Positions 5,237 to 7,335 of a DNA stretch of 7,335 nt are shown piece after piece; within the stretch, counting starts at the first letter, position 1; each line of letters begins with the position of its first letter. The stretch covers positions 1 through 7,335 of the forward strand of contig JAAZOO010000137.1 in assembly GCA_012797715.1 (NCBI GenBank), written 5' to 3'. This DNA is from Geobacteraceae bacterium. GTDB taxonomy: Bacteria; Desulfobacterota; Desulfuromonadia; Geobacterales; Geobacteraceae. Position numbers and translations under genes: made by a program. The notes below the pieces were generated by a model, which saw only the letters and a program-made list of their open reading frames with translations, was not told the DNA's origin and ran no database searches.

Positions 5237-5836
5237 CTAGTCCGTCACAAAACCGACAAGCTCTTTGCGTGCCGACGCAATGTCGGAACCCAGCTCGTCA
5301 AGGGTTTTCGAAGCGGCGAGCACCTCCGCGTCCGTTGCCGCCGGCGATATGTCGGGGATGGATGACGCAATCCCTCCCGGTGCAGTGTACCCGAGCTTTT
5401 CCCAGAGTGAAGTGTTTTTTTCGTACACCGGAGCCGGAGGGGGAGGAAAGGTCATATGGATGATTTCCTTGCGCAGCGACACGTAACTCATGAGAATCTC
5501 TTTCCGCTCCTGGCTGTCCTGGGGAAACGGGGGATAATTCTTGATGATCTTGCCCAGATTTTCCTTCAGCCCCTCCACCACGTCCGAGGCTTTGGAGAGG
5601 GATTCCGATGAAGAGCGGATGTTCTTTGCAATGAGGTTTTTTTCCTCATTAAAGCTTCCCAGCCTCCCCATGGTGGAAGAGCCTCGCTGCAAGGAGACGG
5701 ACACGGGCGCCTCATTGGGCGGAAGGTTCTGTTCCGCCTGCGGTTGCTGTTGCGGCAGCGCCGCCTGATAGGTTTTTCGCACCTGTTCCTGCATCGCCGC
5801 TGCTTTTTCACTGCCTCCGATCGGCTCGATTGCCAT
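5237..5836 (-). CDS. Unrecognised cysteine-free protein between flagellin and flbT, probably flagellar
   Basis: A 199-aa protein in no family I can name. It has no signal peptide, membrane segment or cysteine. Order of features: a short helix (about 9-27), a Gln/Pro-rich linker (28-44), a polar stretch with VSVSLQRGSS (45-54), a long helix rich in Ser/Lys/Glu (62-100), a striking NYPPFPQDSQER block (100-111), a helix with SYVSLRKEIIHM (117-128), a proline run FPPPPAP (130-136), a Gly/Pro loop, and a C-terminal helix (168-195). Absence of cysteine and helical ends are common in proteins exported by the flagellar apparatus, so it may be a filament-associated or chaperone-type factor; this is inference from context. 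It starts 79 bases after the flagellin stop and ends 15 bases before flbT. The ribosome site is weak (GGGGGTG, about seven bases before the ATG), and a hairpin (5858-5887) lies just upstream. Confidence 0.8.
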   Translation of the reverse strand: MAIEPIGGSEKAAAMQEQVRKTYQAALPQQQPQAEQNLPPNEAPVSVSLQRGSSTMGRLGSFNEEKNLIAKNIRSSSESLSKASDVVEGLKENLGKIIKNYPPFPQDSQERKEILMSYVSLRKEIIHMTFPPPPAPVYEKNTSLWEKLGYTAPGGIASSIPDISPAATDAEVLAASKTLDELGSDIASARKELVGFVTD

Positions 5837-5857
5837 TGCATCACCCCCCGTTGCGAC

Positions 5858-5887
5858 AAGGGGAGGAGAAACTCCTCTCCTCCCCTT
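5858..5887 (-). terminator. Strong intercistronic hairpin after flagellin (attenuator or mRNA stabiliser)
   Basis: AAGGGGAGGAG (5858-5868) is the exact reverse complement of CTCCTCCCCTT (5877-5887): an 11-bp stem with an 8-base loop, between the flagellin stop (5916) and the next start (5836). On the - strand no T run follows, so full termination is unlikely. It probably protects the flagellin transcript and lowers expression of the downstream regulators, letting flagellin be made in large excess. Confidence 0.65.
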
Positions 5888-5915
5888 CCGTTGCCGCTAC
5901 TGTGCGTCCTGGTTA

Positions 5916-6773
5916 CTAGAAGAGCCTCATGACCGCCTGGGCAGCCTGTGAAGCCATGCTCAGGGAGGTGATGCCCAGGTTCTGCCTGGTCTGGAGCATG
6001 AGCATGTTGGCCCCTTCTTCGTTCATGTCCGCCAAGGTCAGGTTGTCGGCACCGGTCTTCAGTTCGTTGATCATGGAACTGGTAAAATCCTGCCGGGTGG
6101 TGACAACGCTCATATTGGAGGAAAGTTTCGAGGATTCGCTGCGCAGAGTGTTCAAAGCCCCTTCCAGCTGGGATGCGGAGGACTGGATGTTCTTTGTCTG
6201 GGTCTCTGTAATATCGGTCCCCTTCACTGCCCACTGGTTGCTGTCCGCATCTGTCGACACCGTTTTGATGGAAAGGCCGGTGGCGGTGGCATTGAAACCG
6301 CTGATGCCGAGGGTGGAAGTTCCCGTTGCCTGGCTGAATTCAACGGTCTGCTTGCCGCCGGTCAGGAAGTTGGTGCCCCGGTAGCCGGAGTCGCTGGCCA
6401 ACTGGGTGATCTGGGTCATCAGGGTGTCGAAGGTCTCAGCGTAAGCTGCCCGGTCGGTGCTGCTGCCGGAAGCCAGGGCCGCCTGGGCGACACCTTTCGC
6501 GGATTCAATGAGGGAGGTGATCGCCTTGATGCCCGCGTCCGCCGCCTTGACCATCTGGATGGCTTCGGACATGCCGTCCTTGCGTGCGGCCAGGTCATCG
6601 GCGCGCTGCATGTGGGACTGGGCGGCAAAGTAGTTGGTCGGGTTGTCGAGAGGGGTGTTCACCTTCTTGCCCGTTGAAAGACGGGTCTGGGTCTGATCGA
6701 TCAGGGTGCTGGTTCCCTGGAGGGAAAGAAGGTTGTTCCTCATGCCGGAAGTCAAAGAAATCTGGTTTGCCAT
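5916..6773 (-). CDS. Short flagellin, alphaproteobacterial type
   Basis: The filament subunit, 285 aa, exported and polymerised outside the cell. The N-terminal D0/D1 part (1-140) has the flagellin signature SLTSGMRNNLLSLQ (6-19), LIDQTQTRLSTGKKVN (24-39) and NPTNYFAAQSH (44-54). The C-terminal part (190-285) has the paired helices and the ending TSLSMASQAAQAVMRLF (269-285). The variable domain (141-190) is only about 50 residues, so this is a minimal flagellin compared with about 500 aa in E. coli. The segment around 88-97 (LIESAKGVAQ) lacks the QRVRELAVQ motif recognised by TLR5, as in alphaproteobacterial flagellins. AAGGAG (6781-6786 complement) lies seven bases before the ATG. A sigma-28 promoter and structured leader lie upstream. 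It heads the operon with the 199-aa gene, flbT and flaF. Many Ser/Thr residues (102-105, 150-190) could be glycosylated, perhaps by the neighbouring glycosyltransferase. Confidence 0.95.
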   Translation of the reverse strand: MANQISLTSGMRNNLLSLQGTSTLIDQTQTRLSTGKKVNTPLDNPTNYFAAQSHMQRADDLAARKDGMSEAIQMVKAADAGIKAITSLIESAKGVAQAALASGSSTDRAAYAETFDTLMTQITQLASDSGYRGTNFLTGGKQTVEFSQATGTSTLGISGFNATATGLSIKTVSTDADSNQWAVKGTDITETQTKNIQSSASQLEGALNTLRSESSKLSSNMSVVTTRQDFTSSMINELKTGADNLTLADMNEEGANMLMLQTRQNLGITSLSMASQAAQAVMRLF

Positions 6774-6780
6774 GGTGGTG

Positions 6781-6786
6781 CTCCTT
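6781..6786 (-). promoter_or_regulatory. Flagellin ribosome binding site
   Basis: AAGGAG on the - strand, seven bases before the ATG at 6773: a strong site, as expected for an abundant protein. It lies 14 bases after the leader hairpin 6801-6816. Confidence 0.85.
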
Positions 6787-6800
6787 TTCTGGGTTTTGTG

Positions 6801-6816
6801 CCGGCCTTCTGGCCGG
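6801..6816 (-). promoter_or_regulatory. Leader hairpin close to the flagellin ribosome site
   Basis: On the - strand CCGGCC and GGCCGG form a perfect 6-bp GC stem around an AGAA loop. It sits 14 bases upstream of the ribosome site, so it could influence translation initiation or be a binding site for FlbT (inference). Confidence 0.6.
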
Positions 6817-6859
6817 GTTGCGCCGATTCATCGGCTGGTTGTGAATGCCGGGATTCCCT

Positions 6860-6876
6860 GATCTCATTCTGAGATC
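6860..6876 (-). promoter_or_regulatory. Second leader hairpin in the flagellin 5' UTR
   Basis: GATCTCA (6860-6866) and TGAGATC (6870-6876) form a perfect 7-bp stem with a 3-base loop, in the middle of the roughly 140-base leader. Together with 6801-6816 it makes the leader well structured. It could also be a DNA-level operator, being a near-palindrome. Confidence 0.55.
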
Positions 6877-6923
6877 GTCCTTCACCGTCCTTTCTTGGCC
6901 CTTTTTCCAGGCATTTGCTATTC

Positions 6924-6950
6924 TTATCGAATCGTCCCGAAAAAACTTTA
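6924..6950 (-). promoter_or_regulatory. Sigma-28 (FliA) promoter of the flagellin operon
   Basis: On the - strand TAAAGTTT (6950-6943), an 11-base spacer (6942-6932) and TTCGATAA (6931-6924). The sigma-28 consensus is TAAAGTTT-N11-GCCGATAA, so the -35 matches fully, the spacing is exact and the -10 differs at only two bases. Transcription should begin near 6917, giving a leader of about 143 bases. This puts the flagellin gene, and by read-through the three genes after it, in the late flagellar class. Confidence 0.9.
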
Positions 6951-7011
6951 GGGATTTTTTGTGGCAAGCAAAAATTGCCGGAAGACGCTCAAACCGCCCC
7001 TGGAGGCGCCT

Positions 7012-7335
7012 TCACCGATCCCTCGCAAGTTCCTTGCGCACCGATTCCACCGCACCGCTCCAGTCGCCGGGGCGTTTCTGCCTGAAAAGGCGCATGCCGG
7101 GATACCAGGGGGAATCGTCCCGCCCGCACATCCAGCGCCAGTCAGGCGCAAAGGGGAGAAGCACCCATACCCGCTTGTTCATGGCGCCGGCAAGATGGGC
7201 GGCAGCGGAATCGATGGTGATGATCAGGTCCAGGTGAGCGATGAAAGCAGCCGTCTCGGAAAAATCAGTGAATTCAGCGGTAAAATCAACAATATTCATC
7301 CCTGGCGGCGGGGTTTTCAGGTGCTCTGCCCCATC
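7012..7335 (-). CDS. C-terminal part of a glycosyltransferase (GT9/GT41-like, TPR-protein type), probable flagellin glycosylation enzyme
   Basis: The frame is open to the window edge; 107 codons are visible, ending with TGA at 7014-7012, so the true start is outside. The fragment has the nucleotide-sugar-binding segment of this fold, LDLIITIDSAAAHLAGAM, followed by VWVLLPFAPDWRW, DDSPWYP and LFRQKRPGDW, and a final helix. This DSAAAHLAGA ... PWYPxMRLFRQ pattern is typical of the C-terminal catalytic region of large proteins with tetratricopeptide repeats and a family-9/SPINDLY-like transferase domain. Such genes commonly sit beside flagellin genes, and its position 239 bases upstream of flagellin on the same strand suggests it glycosylates flagellin; the substrate is inferred. 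No clear terminator separates it from the flagellin promoter. Confidence 0.85.
   Translation of the reverse strand, partial: DGAEHLKTPPPGMNIVDFTAEFTDFSETAAFIAHLDLIITIDSAAAHLAGAMNKRVWVLLPFAPDWRWMCGRDDSPWYPGMRLFRQKRPGDWSGAVESVRKELARDR

Noticed and set aside
6962..6979. Sigma-54-like promoter (TGGCAAG ... TTGCC)
   Set aside because: The spacing between the GG and GC elements is 12 bases on the + strand and does not fit on the - strand either; sigma-54 needs 10. It is better described as a weak inverted repeat (ggcaa/ttgcc).

Overview
The window reads as chromosomal DNA of a motile, GC-rich Gram-negative bacterium. A Geobacter-like (Desulfuromonadia) host is my best guess. It rests on the style of the small lipoprotein pair, the divergent diadenylate-cyclase-like sensor protein and the flagellin/glycosyltransferase arrangement, but no marker gene fixes the taxonomy. 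No tRNA, rRNA, CRISPR array, transposase or phage gene is visible. Genes in the left half (1-4048) run on the + strand and genes in the right half (4444-7335) on the - strand. The two sets converge on a non-coding strip at 4049-4443.

Left half. The window opens with the C-terminal end of a small aromatic-rich, probably exported protein (2-172). Its stop codon overlaps the start of a 178-aa glycine-zipper lipoprotein gene (169-705) in an ATGA junction. A non-coding stretch of about 500 bases follows, with several inverted repeats and a candidate sigma-70 promoter (951-979). It leads to a 424-aa protein (1213-2487) whose C-terminal half follows the layout of a DAC (DisA-N, diadenylate cyclase) domain but lacks the canonical RHR motif, so it is more likely a nucleotide sensor than a synthase. 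Next come rsgA, a circularly permuted ribosome-assembly GTPase (2616-3707) with a hairpin just after its stop, and a 96-aa membrane protein of unknown function (3758-4048).

Middle strip (4049-4443). This holds a 184-base imperfect inverted repeat (4117-4300), shaped like a long RNA hairpin with a large central internal loop, and a bidirectional intrinsic terminator (4380-4409) that closes the flagellar operon arriving from the right.

Right half. Reading on the - strand: the end of a glycosyltransferase probably involved in flagellin glycosylation (7335-7012); a sigma-28 promoter (6950-6924); a structured leader of about 140 bases; a short flagellin (6773-5916); an intercistronic hairpin; an unrecognised cysteine-free 199-aa protein (5836-5237); flbT (5221-4823); and flaF (4842-4444). 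This is a compact late-flagellar module in which the filament protein is encoded with FlbT (a post-transcriptional regulator of flagellin mRNA) and FlaF (a flagellin synthesis/export partner). Both factors are best known from Alphaproteobacteria, and the flagellin N-terminus is also of the alphaproteobacterial type. The most interesting items are the unrecognised protein in this module, the structured flagellin leader as a possible FlbT target, the DAC-like sensor protein and the 184-base inverted repeat.
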